Part shown: positions 37,684-50,626 of the stretch, in pieces
Numbering within the stretch: the stretch's first letter is position 1
Layout: each line of letters starts with the position of its first letter
NCBI RefSeq assembly: GCF_021018805.1
Contig: NC_086254.1
Coordinates: 2,839,001 to 2,903,000, forward strand
Origin: Prinia subflava
Lineage: Eukaryota > Chordata > Aves > Passeriformes > Cisticolidae
Reading direction: 5' to 3'
Length of the DNA: 64,000 nt
Notes under the pieces: generated by a model
Database searches by the model: none
The model's input: only the letters and a program-made list of their open reading frames with translations
What the model was told of the DNA's origin: nothing
Translations under genes and position numbers: made by a program

Positions 37684-40600
37684 ATTGAGCATGGCAAACA
37701 GCGACACTACACCATTCCCTGTAATTCAGCACAGAACAGGGATGCCAGAGCTGCAGGTCCCTCAGGACATTATCCCATGGTCCTGATCCCAGAAGGAACA
37801 ATTCTGTCCTTGCTATCTGTGTTTCTGGTCTCCCTTGGCCACTCCATCCTCTTAGACCAAGTTGGAAGGTCTTGAAATCACCCAGGAAGGGGATCAGAGA
37901 GCTGATGGAGAATTGATCATCTTGATCAGATAAACCAGGAGGGGAGAGAAGGGGAAACTGATGGTGCAACACGCTTTGTCCTCTGGCTCACAGGAACATA
38001 ACACAAAGTGGTCAGAAGTAGAGTGCTTCCTCCCATAACCCTCAGGCCAGATTAAAATCTAACAGCAGTGAACCAGACAAACCAACAGTCAGTTGTTAAG
38101 GTTAAGAGGCGTCGTGGACACCTTTGTAGACAAAAATATGTAGGTTTCTGCCTTGAGGAAAAAACATTGCAGGAGACAAATCTTTCCTCTCATAGGGTGT
38201 TGAACAATGTGGCTTACACTGATGTCCTTGCAGTCAGGATAAGCACAGAGAAAAAACCCCAAGGTAAGTGAGCCTTCACATGCCCATTTTATCACATGAG
38301 GCCCTGTAAGCTCTGGATTTGGCAACAGATTGGATGAGATACATCCTCATCTCTGCCATTGTCTTTGCACATCCTGCCTCAATTTCCCCAATTTTACAAC
38401 AAATATATGCCTATCTTTCTTCTTTAATTATATACTTTCAGAGAAACAAGCTGTTACATATAGATAAAGCTTCACAAAAGGAAGGCCTTGTAAAATCATG
38501 GCTCAGGCCTGTTACTTCAGCTAAGCAGAAAAGGACTATGGGAAAGGGGCCAGCTGAATTGGAAGTAGAAAAACATGTTTTATAACCAGGACATGCTCAC
38601 GTTGTGGTTTATGGTGGTTGGTTGAATTACATTTGTTGTGCTTAAATGGAATGTACCTGATAACAGGCCCAACTGCTTAGAAAGGCCTGGTTTTGCCATA
38701 AAGTGGCTCTCCTTTGCACCTGCCTGGGGACCCTGAGTCACTCTGGACCCTCACAACAAGCACCATCTTCTCTTACAACAAAAGACTGAAGTATTTTATC
38801 TATTCATCATTTGTGAAGTATAGCTGCCACTGAGACATGGTAATCAAATTTAATGAAATTTGCCAAGACACAGAGAAATCACAGCTAAAGAAGCCCCTGT
38901 CAGGTCACTTCTGCTGGGTAAAGAGTGCACATGGTCTTAAGACACTGTCAAGTGACCAACAGATCATAAAGAGTTCTTTCTCAGTCTTAAGTACAAGTGC
39001 AAGCCTTTAAGGAATGCAAATTCTCCAAAGGACTTTAAAATTGTGTGATGACCTGATCAAAACTTCCAACTGAGGTTGGTTGGACCATGGATTGCAATGG
39101 ATTGCAATGGATTGCACTTCAAGAACCTCTAGGGACAGGAGGAAATGAAAGGTATTTGCATGCTAGGGGAGGGGGAACTGTAGCAAATCCAGATCCAAAG
39201 ACTTCCCTGAACATCAAGTTCTCTGCCACTAGACACAACACAAACTCAGCTGGCATCTTTATTCTTCAAATTTATTTACTACTACTGTCACATCTTACAG
39301 CATTTTGCATCCAATTTCTACGTTATTGAGAATATAACCAACTCAAACCTCTGTCATCCTTTCATCCCAGCTTAGCAAGAAAATGCCTTACTATGGTATG
39401 ACACAAAACACCATGAGAACTTAAACTTCTCTGTTTCTTAAAAAAAACCTTCAAAAATATACCAACCAGTGACTACACAGGAGATTTAATGAGCTACTGT
39501 TCTACCAGAATAAATCAAACAAACAAACAATATTTTATCGGGGAAAAAACCTCACATCTTACACACTCAGCAAACACGTTTCTTATTCTACAAATAGGCT
39601 GCTTCTATCCAAAAAACAAGGTCTTAGTCTACAGCTGGGATACCATAACAGTGACTGAAGACAAACCCATGGAACTCTGCTGAGCAGTGGTGCTCTGCAT
39701 AAGGAAGCATGCTCATGTGTCATAAGATTATTTACAGCATTTCTTGTCTTTAGAGCATGGGAAGTAATACACAAAAAAAGGCCAGAGTCATGTTTGCTGG
39801 GATTACTTTGGTAAACAATAAAGCTCACAAATTCAAAGTGAGGCAGAGAACCAGTGAGGAGACTTATAATAGATTACAAGGTATCTACAGGCTCTCTAAC
39901 TCTTCTTCAACTTTTACTTCTAGATCTTCAATAGTGACTTTAAAAAAATAACCAGAGTTACCAATGAATCCTTTTGGCTTTGTATGAACCTGAATATACA
40001 CAGTATTACCTAATGCTGCGCTATAAATGCAACGAATATGGCATTACACAACATAAGCACAGAAAAAGAAACACATTGCCTTATGTGAGAGATTCTCTTT
40101 CTACTGCAAAGAGCCAAAACTTGAGCTTCTTCATTCAAGCAAACTGTCACACAAGACTGGACCTCAAAGCTGACAGCTGTGCACAGCAGGTGACCTTAGT
40201 ACTCCCATTATAATTTGTGAGAATATACTCAGATGGCTGTCACCACTACCAAAAAATTAGAAGTTTTATTTTTTAGAAACTATTTTGCCATAAACATAAA
40301 ATACCTCCTCTAGAGAAGTTAGTTTTATGTAAGACAAAACCAAGAAAGAATTTCCAAGACTCAAACTATAAACTGCTGCAAAAGAGATTTCTTCCATATA
40401 GACTTCACTATAAAAAGGGCCCACCTACCACATGCACAGGCTCCCAAGTGGGAGTTACAAACAATAATTGTAGAAGTAATTAAAGAAAAAAAAAGGGCAA
40501 ATAGGCAGATTGGATTCCCAGTAGATGAAGGCTGTCTAACAACTTACAATGAACATGTTTGAAGTCAACTTCAAGTAATATGCTAACAAGAATTACGTGC

Positions 40601-42248
40601 ATCTGCTTCATGCTCCCTGAGAATAATGTCATCAAAACTGAATTCAAATGTTTCAAACCTACAGAGAGCCTGAGCATGTCTTTGACTAATTAAAATTAAA
40701 CATGTTACTGAGGTTACAAGCTTACCCCTTTGGACATGAGCAGATTCTTGCTAAGGTCACTTCATCAAGCAAAATAATGAATGCCTGTGTTCAAAAGGCA
40801 TGAACAATACAATTTTTTAATGAACATATTACTGGATTGAGGGGGATTTATGGAGTTATTTGAATTTTGGAAGACCCACAATAGCAGTCCTCAGTCACAA
40901 TACTATGGAAACCTAACAATATGCAATAAAATTTAAAAAAGCAGGTCAACACTAGAACCTTGGCTGAATTATTAATAAGGCTAAAATAGTGTTTGACACC
41001 AAACTACTCTATTTTTATTAGAGTATCAATTAACTTTTATTTTATTTAAAATAAGATAAACAGAAGAAAGGTAGATTTAATTCTGGTTTGATATCACTGA
41101 GGCTGTTGCATCTTCCAAGTTCTTTATGTAAACTATAGATCTTGTTTTCCCAGGTGAAATGGAGAAGGGAGCAGAGAATCAGAACTGCTGTCTAAACAGA
41201 AAGTTCAAGGTGCTGCAACAAGTTCCAAGGTTCTTTTCCAGACTTCATTTTTCAATAATATAAAATGGGAAATGATAGATCATGGTACAGAAAATAAAGA
41301 TTAGGTTTCTTCGACTGCAGTGTGCAGAAAACCAGATTAGCATAGGGAGGAAATGCAGTGGAGGGAAATCCTGATCCCCAGCATCCTGCTGTAGCAGGCA
41401 GGAGCTGAGCTCAGCCCAGGTGTGCAGTCATCACTCCCTGTGCCACCAGCTCTGCTTCCATGCAATCCCTTCCCTGTTGGGAGGTGCCTCTGGGTATCAG
41501 AGCAATATAAAGAAATATTTAAGAGAGAAACTGACAGCTTTAAAGATCATTATTTCCTTTGCAAAGCATAGCAATCCATGCTAAAGCGTTCCCTGTGGGA
41601 TCTGTTCCTGCCTGAACACAGATTTACTCACTGTGTTCCAACTGCCCACATGACTATAGGCAATTTTATTTTTTTAGCGTATTGGCATGAACAAACTCTG
41701 AAACCTACTAAATGAAAATAATCTTCTTATGTCACAAAATAATATCCCCTTATTTTAGCAGACATTGATCTGATTATTGTCTGAATAAAGCTAATCAGTG
41801 TAATTACACAGTTTAAAAGTGCATGCTGTGGATCCACAGATCATACCAGACAATACTTTTCTAGGTGTCAGCTGTGTTTCAGATTTGTTAAATTGGAGTT
41901 TTATGTAAAATCCTTTCTCAAAAAACTCATTGGTTTCAAATTATTCTTTCAAATTCAATTATATAAATAGAACTGGAAAAAGATTCCTACCAATTGCCTT
42001 CCAATGAGAACATTCCATTAAAAGCTAACAATTTTAAAGAAGCAAAACCATTCCATGCATTGTGGTGCTCCATCAGCAAAGGGCTGGATATGGAAATCCC
42101 ACTCTATTGCCCTGACAAAGCTGATCAGCAATTTACTTGACTATTAAACATGGACCATTATCATTGTCATTTAATATCTCAGCATTACTGTGTGGGGCTG
42201 CCAAAGGATTCTAATCATAGCAATATCATTCAGGTCTAAAAAAATTTA
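37684..42248. other. Unassigned stretch
   Basis: At 38196-38263 an open segment lies between a good acceptor (AATCTTTCCTCTCATAG) and a strong donor (CCCCAAG|GTAAGTGAG); it is noted but not called. A 10-bp motif (ATGGATTGCA) repeats about three times at 39087-39117. The remainder, including 38600-38770, which might be LTR-derived, could not be assigned. Confidence 0.4.
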
Positions 42249-42254
42249 CCCAGG

Positions 42255-42867
42255 TGTAGTGGTGTGTAATTTTGTGCTTTAATACCCCATGGTTTGTTCC
42301 CTCCCCCCCCCTCAGGGTGGTGGCTTAGCCTGGGTTGTGTCCACCCATTGGGCTGACAGAAATCACTTACCCTCTCTCCACTTTCCCTTATGACTTCTTT
42401 GTCTCTCTCCAGATTTCTCCTCTGCTCTTCCCTACCCCTTATTCCCGAATGTTCTCTGTCAATTCTCCCTGGTGCCAGCCCCTGCCTGGACTGCCCCTTG
42501 GGGAATCCCCAGTTCTTCCAGGCTCCATTGGTCTGTTCATATAAATCTCCTCACATCAGCCTCCCCATTGGTTTGTGTTTTGTAAGCCCCACCTTGTGTC
42601 CCACCTGGTCTTCTCCCTATTGGCTCCTTTACCCTGAACCCCCCCTGATTCTGTCCCCTAAAACCCAAGGTCATGCCCCTGTGCCTTGGCCTTCACCTCT
42701 GCACTGCATTTGAGTTATGTGACATTAATAAAGGAACCTCAGGCTGCAGGTGAAGCCCACTTTGCTCCTTTTTACCCTGACCCAGCAGTGACTGCTTGGG
42801 GCTCTCAGGACCCTGGGGGTTGTGTCAGTCCCCTGCCAAGAGCCATGTCAGCAGGCACCAGAGGACA
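42255..42867 (+). mobile_element. Solo LTR, plus strand, CCCAGG duplication
   Basis: A 613-bp LTR starts TGTAGTGGTGTG and ends CCAGAGGACA, with a perfect 6-bp target duplication CCCAGG (42249-42254 and 42868-42873). U3 is C/T-rich. CCCCTAAAACCC near 42656 is a candidate promoter box, and ATTAATAAAGG near 42725 is the poly(A) signal, followed by about 140 bp of R/U5. The 6-bp duplication suggests an ERVK-like integrase. It is unrelated to families A, B and C in this window. No coding sequence adjoins. Confidence 0.88.
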
Positions 42868-42873
42868 CCCAGG

Positions 42874-44598
42874 AGGTGCCCAGCAGCTTTTTCTAATTAA
42901 AACTATATCAGAATTTACTACTGCCACTCCTATAGAGACATGGGTCAGTGCTATAGCCTTCTTCTTTTTATGCCCTGTGACAGACAAAATTCAGTCTAAG
43001 GCTTTCCAGAAATTAATTGACTATGATCTGGCAATTCCAGCTTTACCTTTACCCAGCTGATCCAGCTCTGACCTGAAGTATCAGTGATGTTTCCCTTGCA
43101 TACAAGTTCAGCAGCTCTGGGTTGAAAACCACTTTGACATTCCTGGCTTGATATCCTGCCCTCAACAAATGCATTTGATGCTCATGTATTGCCTCCTGGC
43201 TGCCTGCTGCCACGGCCATCTGTCTGCATGGCACACTGCCTGTGGGCTAGGTGATGTGCCAGTTTTACTAGGGCAGAGATGCCAAGAATAGGTGGTCCTA
43301 AATGCACAGCCAGCACATGAATTCACAGCCATCTTAATGCCCTTTGACCACCATCTCCAGGAAGGCAAGAACAGCCATACAAGAGACAAGAAGTCCATCC
43401 AGAGTTTTCTCTGATTCCAGACACAGGTCATTAACACGTGCCTTGAAGTGAAACAAGAGCATCAAGAGTTGAACAACTATGAAATAACCTGCTCATCAAA
43501 AGCATGGAAACATGTCAGCTGTAAACACACATATGGGCTAATCTGTAGAAAGTGCTATAAACCCTGGAGTGAATCCTGCCATCTAGAACTGAAAATGCCT
43601 CAACATGTAAAGCAAATTAAAGCCATTCCAGCCTTAACAAGAACCTGTATTTAACACACAATCAAAATTAATATGAAACTACTTTTTTCTGTGTTTTCGT
43701 ATCTCCACAATGGAGACAAGCTTTAAACTGAATTTATTGCCTGAATATGATTAAAAGTGACGTAAATACAACTGATTCTTTTGTACCTTAATTCCTGTGA
43801 AAGTTAAAATCCTGAAGAATGAATGCTAATACTTAATATTCATGCCTGTCCCTGTCTACCAGACTGTTTGCCATGGGTAGGCAACCTATTTACTGGGGAG
43901 GTCACACAGCCTATGGTGAGGACAAAACATACTCCCACAACTCCTCCAGCCCATGCCAGTTCCCTTAGGTAAGAAGGTAGGTGGGCTTCCATGAGATCAG
44001 GAAGGACTGTTTACAACTTTCCACTCATGTTTAAGGAGTTGGTGAGGGAAAGAGCAGTGAGGAAGAGTCTGCAGAGTCCAGGGATGGAAGGACTTGCCCT
44101 GGTGCCAGGTTTCATGCCACTGCTGAAGCAGCAAGTTCCCAGGTAGAGCATATACCCAGTGTGTGCCCATCTGGCTTCCAAGCCAGCTGAGTGCCAGGCT
44201 CTGTACTGCTGGCACAGGCAGAGCATGGATTAAAAATCAGCCTCGAGGCTAATGGCAACAACACAGGACAGATCAAATGACACGGCATTAAAAAGCAAAG
44301 TTGATGGAGTTCCAATACACACATAGGGTTCCTCTGAGGAGGTGAGATCCAGCCAGCACATATAAATATGACTGACCTTTTTTTGGCAGAGAAAAGATTT
44401 TTATAAATACATTTGATTTCCCCAGTTATATGGCACACAAAGGTGCCGATTTTGAAACACATTTAAACACTGAGTATAACACAACTGCTTTTCAGTCCTG
44501 AACTAGGTTTTTTAGCATATTTGGACAGAGCCTATTTGAAAAAAATACTAAAACACTACAAAAACTCAAAACATCTCATTCATATTCTGCTCAGACCG
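42874..44598. other. Unassigned stretch
   Basis: Contains short open frames only. A donor-like CCCTTAG|GTAAGAAG lies near 43968 without a clear exon. No recognisable repeat. Confidence 0.4.
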
Positions 44599-44674
44599 CA
44601 GAAATCACTTACCCTCTCTCCACTTTCCCTTATGACTTCTTTGTCTCTCTCCAGATTTCTCCTCTGCTCTTCCC
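44599..44674 (+). repeat. Exact 76-bp copy of part of the LTR at 42357-42432
   Basis: Positions 44599-44674 are identical, base for base, to 42357-42432 in the U3 part of the CCCAGG solo LTR, in the same orientation and 2242 bp away. Both contain CACTTACCCTCTCTCCAC and end CTGCTCTTCCC. Similarity stops abruptly at both sides. The copy is not a whole LTR and carries no target duplication. It sits 12-14 bp upstream of a different LTR. Confidence 0.9.
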
Positions 44675-44688
44675 ACCCCACTCTCCTG

Positions 44689-45124
44689 TGATGCCTTAAG
44701 TTTTAGATTTCATATTTTCCAGATTCTGTACTGCATTCATGTATAACTCTGAACTTCATACAAAGTGCTAGCGAGTTCTCTTCACAGTATAGTTCAACCA
44801 AACAATCCTTTTCCAGCTCCAGAACCAAGGACACCATTGCAGCTTCAGGCCCAAAAAGTGCAAACAATGGGGATTTGAGGAGAGCAAACTGGGAGGATGA
44901 GACTTCATAACCTAAAGCTGTAACTGGACAATTAACCCAATATGTAAATAGCCCAAAACTTATAAAAGTGTGAAAACTTGTGACCAGGTGTCCATCTTGG
45001 GTGTAGCCACAGCTGGGCTCTTGTACTGCCCAAGGTGTATCCTTTGAAGGCCTTTTTAATAAATACCTACTTTATTCCTTTAGGACTGTCTAGCCTCTGT
45101 TCCAGGCAGCCTCCCAAGGCATCA
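44689..45124 (+). mobile_element. LTR with perfect terminal inverted repeat, plus strand
   Basis: A 436-bp element starts TGATGCCTTAAG and ends CCAAGGCATCA, so the outermost nine bases are perfect inverted repeats (TGATGCCTT/AAGGCATCA). ACTTATAAAAGTG near 44958 is the TATA box, and TTAATAAATACC near 45057 the poly(A) signal. The flanking pentamers TCCTG and CCCGT do not match. No other family member is in the window. Confidence 0.7.
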
Positions 45125-46678
45125 CCCGTACAGCTTTCAGGTAACTGAAGACCAGTCACTAAATACAGTCACCTATATTTGTCAAGTCAGCCACAGCAAG
45201 CTCCCATGTCTGTGCACCAGAAAAACACTGACCTGAGCCCAGACTTTAAAACCCCATAAAATTTTTAAGTGAGCGTAAGTTCCCTGAACTCCACGAAACT
45301 CCAAGATTTGCCACAAGAACAGAACAACGCTGCATTCCAACAGCTGAGCTGGCCCCCTTCTTCTGACAAGAGGGACAACACTTCAAATTAGAGCATTTCA
45401 TGTCAAATCACAATCTATCTGGCATTTGCATTATTAGGTGTATAAGCAGACTACATGGACAAGACAAAAATATCTTTGTGCCCCACAGCATTTGCCATTA
45501 TTTAAGAATGCACCTCAGCTCTTGGGTACATAGAACTGAGCATCACTAACAAGCACTGCTCAAATGTTTCAATAGAAAGAGACTTTCTATGATAATTTAT
45601 TTGTGACAGCTACAAGAACTGTGAAAAATGGTATTTGTAGTTGTAGCCCTAGTCAAAAAAAAAAAAATTTAAAAATGAGTCTTGCCACAATAATTCACAG
45701 TTTTGGGCATGAGGCCAAGTATACTAACACCAGGCACGTTTCCCATGCTGGAGCTCCCACAGCATCCCCGAGGCTCTGCCTTTCACGCAGTCAGGTGCAG
45801 AATCCTGGCACAAAAGGGACGTGCTCGTGCCCTTACCGAGCAACTTATTTGTTCTTTAACAGAGCAAGGCAAGGCCCTGGCACAGCAGGAGCTCTCTTCA
45901 CCTGCTTTTGACCAATGCATTAGCAGCCAACAGAGGAAAGACCCCGAGACTTTCCCAGGTAGTTCAACAGCTAACCTGGGCCATGAGCAGGTGAGGTTCA
46001 CCTAATGTGCAGCCAGTTCTACATGGGACTCTTGAGGATAATGAAAGCAAAGCATGGCTTTTGCCCCATAGCCTTCCTCTCAGCTCTGCTCCAGGTCCTC
46101 TGATGGGACAAACAGAGCTTCCCTCACCCCGCCTCTAGCAAGAAGTCAGTCATGGGAGCTTCACTGGCTTTTAATGAAGAGGTGGCCAAACTCCAATGCA
46201 TTCTTCCCATGCTGCCTGCTCAGAAAGTTGTCAGCATTCTCTCTGGATAAGAATATTTGTTTCATTCAGTGTATGTGTTTATCTATTTATGTAGCTTTTC
46301 TGCCAATATCTGTGTTTATTTCTCATTAGAAAACTTAGTGCACATTAAGATAAATTCCTTCCATTCTTGCTATTTCTACACTATAATTATATTACAGTTT
46401 TTATAAGCTAAAGTTGTGAAAAGCAACAATCCACTCTATTTGAATGGGAGCAGATTACACTTGCTCAGAATTCTGTAGAATTTGCTGGTTTGCATGATTG
46501 CAAACTATTGTGGGGAAAGAGGGTTACTATCACCATCATGTTTGTCTGGCTTTTAAAGGGCTTGTTTTTCCATCACGTAGCAGATAACATCTGTAGTCAT
46601 CCTGCCTTGGTACTCTGAGCCTCCAACACAGATAATTATAGTGGAGACAAATGAAATAAGGCTTGTTGGAGGATCACT
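45125..46678. other. Unassigned stretch
   Basis: The part from 45725 to 46005 is GC-richer with several CpGs and contains two plus-strand open frames of about 100 codons that overlap out of frame. Donor-like CCCAG|GTAGTT and GAGCAG|GTGAGG sites occur near 45959 and 45990. No protein family is recognised and no exon is called. Confidence 0.4.
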
Positions 46679-46813
46679 GCCATTAGCTCAGCTGGTCAGC
46701 ATGGGGTTAGTAATGCCAAGGCTGAGGGGTTGATCCCTGTATGGGCCATTCACTTCAGAGCTGGACTCGATGACCCTTGCAGGTCCCTTCCAACTCAGAG
46801 CATTCTGTAATCT
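46679..46813 (+). mobile_element. tRNA-Ile-derived SINE with CR1 tail (TguSINE1-like)
   Basis: The 5' half resembles tRNA-Ile: TTAGCTCAGCTGG is a good RNA polymerase III A box, GTTAGTAATGCCAAGG matches the anticodon-arm region, and GGGTTGATCCC is a B box lacking one C. The 3' half, GGACTCGATGACCCTTGCAG followed by TCCCTTCCAACTCAGAGC, is the CR1-X-like tail ending ATTCTGTAATCT. This head and tail combination is that described for TguSINE1 of songbirds. SINEs of this kind use CR1 enzymes for retroposition. Flanking duplications were not evident. Confidence 0.88.
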
Positions 46814-49800
46814 CAGCTGACACATTTCCCTGCAAGCACAGGAGTCTCCAGTGCTGCTCTCTATTGGTACCCTGCTCAATTAAGTTTCTCAAGTCCAAAA
46901 GAGACAACATCCCACCATTTTCCTCTGACAGCTTCTAAATTTCCTGAAAAATTCCTCTCCCTGCCCCTCACCAAACCAAACAAAAAAAAATTAATTCACA
47001 TCTCCCTTCTTTTATACCCATATGAGAAGGAAACACCCCTACTCTGGCAGTTAATGTCACAGTCCCAGGGTATGCAGGGACTGAGCTATACATGCTCCTG
47101 AGTGATAATTCCACTTTTCTGCTTGCTGAACAATTCACAGTCTTCCTTCCACAGAAGGGAGATGCCTTTCCCCATCACCCAGGGCACACTGATCTTTAGC
47201 TGACCATCTTACTTTTAAATAAAAGTTTCAGAAACCCTGCCAAGCATCCTCCCTTCATGCAGCCATACCCTGACACAAAGCTAAAAAATTTTAAAAAAAA
47301 AAAGAGAGAGCAGCTTGGCAAGGTTCCCTCTGAAAAGGAAATTGTGTGCATGCACATAGGAATGGAAAAACATCTCAATTCAGTCTCAATTCACAGTAGC
47401 ATAAACCCTTGAAAAAGCAACTAGTCACACTATCCAAACTAGAAGTTTAAATGGACATCAATAAAAAAAGCCCACCAAGTACAAATGCCAGAATTCTGTG
47501 TCATTTCTAGACACATTTTCTTGTATGAAAATCAGTCTCTTTCTATCAAGTGCTATTCTTCAGAAGGGTTAGTACTATGCATACAAAAAAAAATCCCAAG
47601 CAACTTTAACAAGCAGAGCTGCTGGAACAAAGGCACATTGGTGCTGCAAATTAGGCAGGGATAAGTTACAGAGAGCTGCATGTCACAGCCTGGGATGACA
47701 GCAGGCAACGTTACAGAGTGCAGAAGTTGCCACTACACTATTCCCAATCAGACACTAATCCAAGGTACCCATTGACAACAGAAGGATAAGGGGGGAAAAG
47801 TCACTCAAAAGAATGTATAAAGCCTCTCTGTTCAAAAAGTTTGTTAAAGTAATTATTGAAGCATGAACTGAAACCACCATGTAGTAAGAAGGCCAGAGAG
47901 CCACCAGTAATTCAACACAAGCAATAGTTAGAGGCTGTGCAAAAGCAGATGCTGTGTGCAGCAGCTTTTATTGGGTCTAGACAGGGCTCCAAAAATGACA
48001 CCCAACTAACAATGGAATAACAGGTACCTAGTAGGACCAGAAATGTGCATTTCTACTCTTTCTCAAAAAAAAAAATAAATAAAGCCTGTAAGACTAAACT
48101 GCTCTGCTGCTGTTCAGAGCAGGTTGCATCAGTGCTGCAAACAGGACTGTCAAAGGGCAGCATGGCCTGAGGCATTTGCTGCAGATCTGTGTTTTAAGAG
48201 AGCAGACAGGGCTCCAAGCCTGGCACTGTGGTGGCACACTGTGCCACAGAGAGCAGCAGCTCCCACATTATCCCTGGAATCCCTGCAGCTCCAGACTGCA
48301 GCAAACTCATGCTAACAACATGATCTTTACAATCAAGGGTGTGACTTCTGTACTCTGTGCTTTTAAACACCTTTGTTCTTTCTTGTGCTCATTAGAAATT
48401 GGAGACGATGATTTGCACCTTCCTGGATGTTACTGACAATATAAAAATGTAATAGAAATGAAATCTAAGTGTTCCACCTTGTATTAATGGAAACAACCCA
48501 AGTGCCATTACTAAGCACAGTAACCTGCTACAGCTCCTGCCTTTAATTCTGTTCATGTCTTTCTATGATGATTTGGATTTTGCAGCTTTTTCTCCAAGGA
48601 AATTCCTAATATGAAGAGCAGAGACCTAGCCAAAATTAAAATTCATGTATAATACACAGAAAATGCTCCTTCAAAGTATTATCTCCAAGGACTATTTTCA
48701 TTTACACACCTACTTCTTTCCTGTAGAGAATCTGAAAACTTTAACTAAATACATCCAACCTCACTGGATACATTTAGACTTGGGAATATATAATTTCAGT
48801 AATCATAAAACCATTATTATGAGAAAAACTGGTATTACTAAAGTAATACTGTGCTGACATAAGTAATTGTACATTTGTTAGCATAAAGCTCCTATAAGAA
48901 ATGGTCACATTACTATACAAATGGCCTTTTAAAAAATAAAAATTAAGCTTGTATTTCTCCTTATTATAGGAACAGTACAGGTCACTGGTGCATTTAAAAT
49001 GGCTTAAAAACCAAATCAAATTCCCCAGAGTTTAAACAGTGTGCAGCTTGACCCAACAGTTGAACAAGAAAGCAGAAATTTAGTGACTATAATCACAAGC
49101 AACATTGTTAAAACAAATTTATATGGCTGAAAAAAAACAGTATAGAAATAAAATATCTTTAAAAACCCCATAATGTAGAGGTGAAAAATAAATTTCAGGT
49201 GCTAGCTTTCATTTTTAAACATACCTAATCTAAAACAGCATGACATTCAAGATGGTAAAAAGCTTGAACTCTCCTATTCTTTCAGCTGAAACAAGTTAAA
49301 GAAAGTGGCACAAATTTTAACAGCCTTTGGTCTGAAATTATACTATTTTGGAAAGTAAATAGTCTTCATTCTACCTCTGGTATATTTTCTTAGTTTCATA
49401 AATATTCTTCATAATGTTACCTCCATTTAAAATACATTCCTCTAACAGGGCTTTGTTCCAAAATGATGGCCAAAAATTCATTAAGAATTTGGAACTAGTG
49501 TGCAGGATTACTGATGAAAATGCATTTGTTTATTCTGTGAGACAAGACACCAGTTTATCACACACACTGACTCCTAAATTCAGAGGAAATTTTCTAATTT
49601 TTATGACAGAAGTAGAAACACGTAGCCAAATAGAAATTACCAGCTGAGTGTTTTAAATAAACAAAATCCCTTACTGTTTCTGCTGTGGCCTCTCCCCAGC
49701 TGCCCATCCCTTTAGTTTCTTGTTTTAACCAGTCAAAAGCTGGTTTTTTGAGTTGATTATCTTTCAACACCATGTAAACTTAATATATGCTGCCATTGAA

Positions 49801-49957
49801 CAACAGAAGCCACTTTCAATGACTGTCTCATTTATCTTAACTACTCAGGGAACCTTGGAGCAATCAAAACAGAATAAATCATTAGTATTTCCTACTCTAA
49901 AGCATCTAAACAAAGTCATTGTCAGCTCAGAAAATAGGAGACACCCATAAGGGATAT
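46814..49957. other. Unassigned stretch
   Basis: AT-rich with A runs at about 47290 and 48066. Only short open frames of no recognised family. No repeat element was identified. Confidence 0.45.
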
Positions 49958-49962
49958 GGTAG

Positions 49963-50556
49963 TGTGCTGGTTTGAAAGCAAAACCAGTGACATTCCAAGT
50001 CAGAAATACAATTTAATAGAGAGAGAAGAAACAACAAGAAAGATAAAAATAAAATAAAATAAGACAAAGGCAATAGTATAAAGGACCGCTGACAGACTCA
50101 GAATGCAAACCTGACACCCTGTTGGAAGCAGCCTGCAGTGAGTGACAGATGTGGCTCCATTGGAGCAGAGATGATCCTCAGGAAAGGGCCCAGTCATCCT
50201 CTGGGAATCCAGTGGGAACAGCTCCCTTGGTGTTTGGGATTGCTGGTTTTATCCCAGTGGAAAGGCTTTGGCTCCTCACTGTGTGGAGCATCTCCCAATG
50301 GGATGAGGTGATGTTATCAGTGATGTGAGAGCCTTCAATGGCCCAGTCACAGGGGATGTCCCTCGGAGGAGGATGGGTGGAGGAAGAGATAAGGAGGCCC
50401 TGCCTTATCTGGTGTTATCAGGTGTCCCATTAACAGAAGGCATCTGCCCTCTTTCCACCCCTAGAGTTACAAGAGATAAATAACAATATCTCCCAATCAG
50501 CTTCAACAGATGAAAATAGAACACACATTTTTGGTTCCATTTTTCAACCCAGGACA
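49963..50556 (-). mobile_element. Family A solo LTR, minus strand
   Basis: A 594-bp LTR with a perfect 5-bp target duplication GGTAG (49958-49962 and 50557-50561). Left edge TGTGCTGGTTTG, right edge CAACCCAGGACA. In its own orientation it matches 12541-13159 throughout, including the TGGGATAAAACCAGCAATCC promoter block (reverse near 50242) and an ATTAAA signal (reverse TTTAAT near 50014). It is the closest relative of the 12.5 kb copy. Confidence 0.9.
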
Positions 50557-50626
50557 GGTAGATATCTGGGATGTTAGCAGGAATGGCCCCAAAAGCTAGC
50601 AGCTCTGTGGCTTCCCAGGGGCCACA

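Noticed and set aside
37684..37710. Primer-binding-site-like TGGCAAACAGCGAC after the family C LTR
   Set aside because: It is displaced from the LTR end, lacks several bases of any standard tRNA primer site, and no gag-like frame follows.
38196..38263. Open segment with good acceptor and strong GTAAGT donor
   Set aside because: It is short, unlinked in phase to any nearby exon and not recognised. Kept only as a note in the stretch entry.
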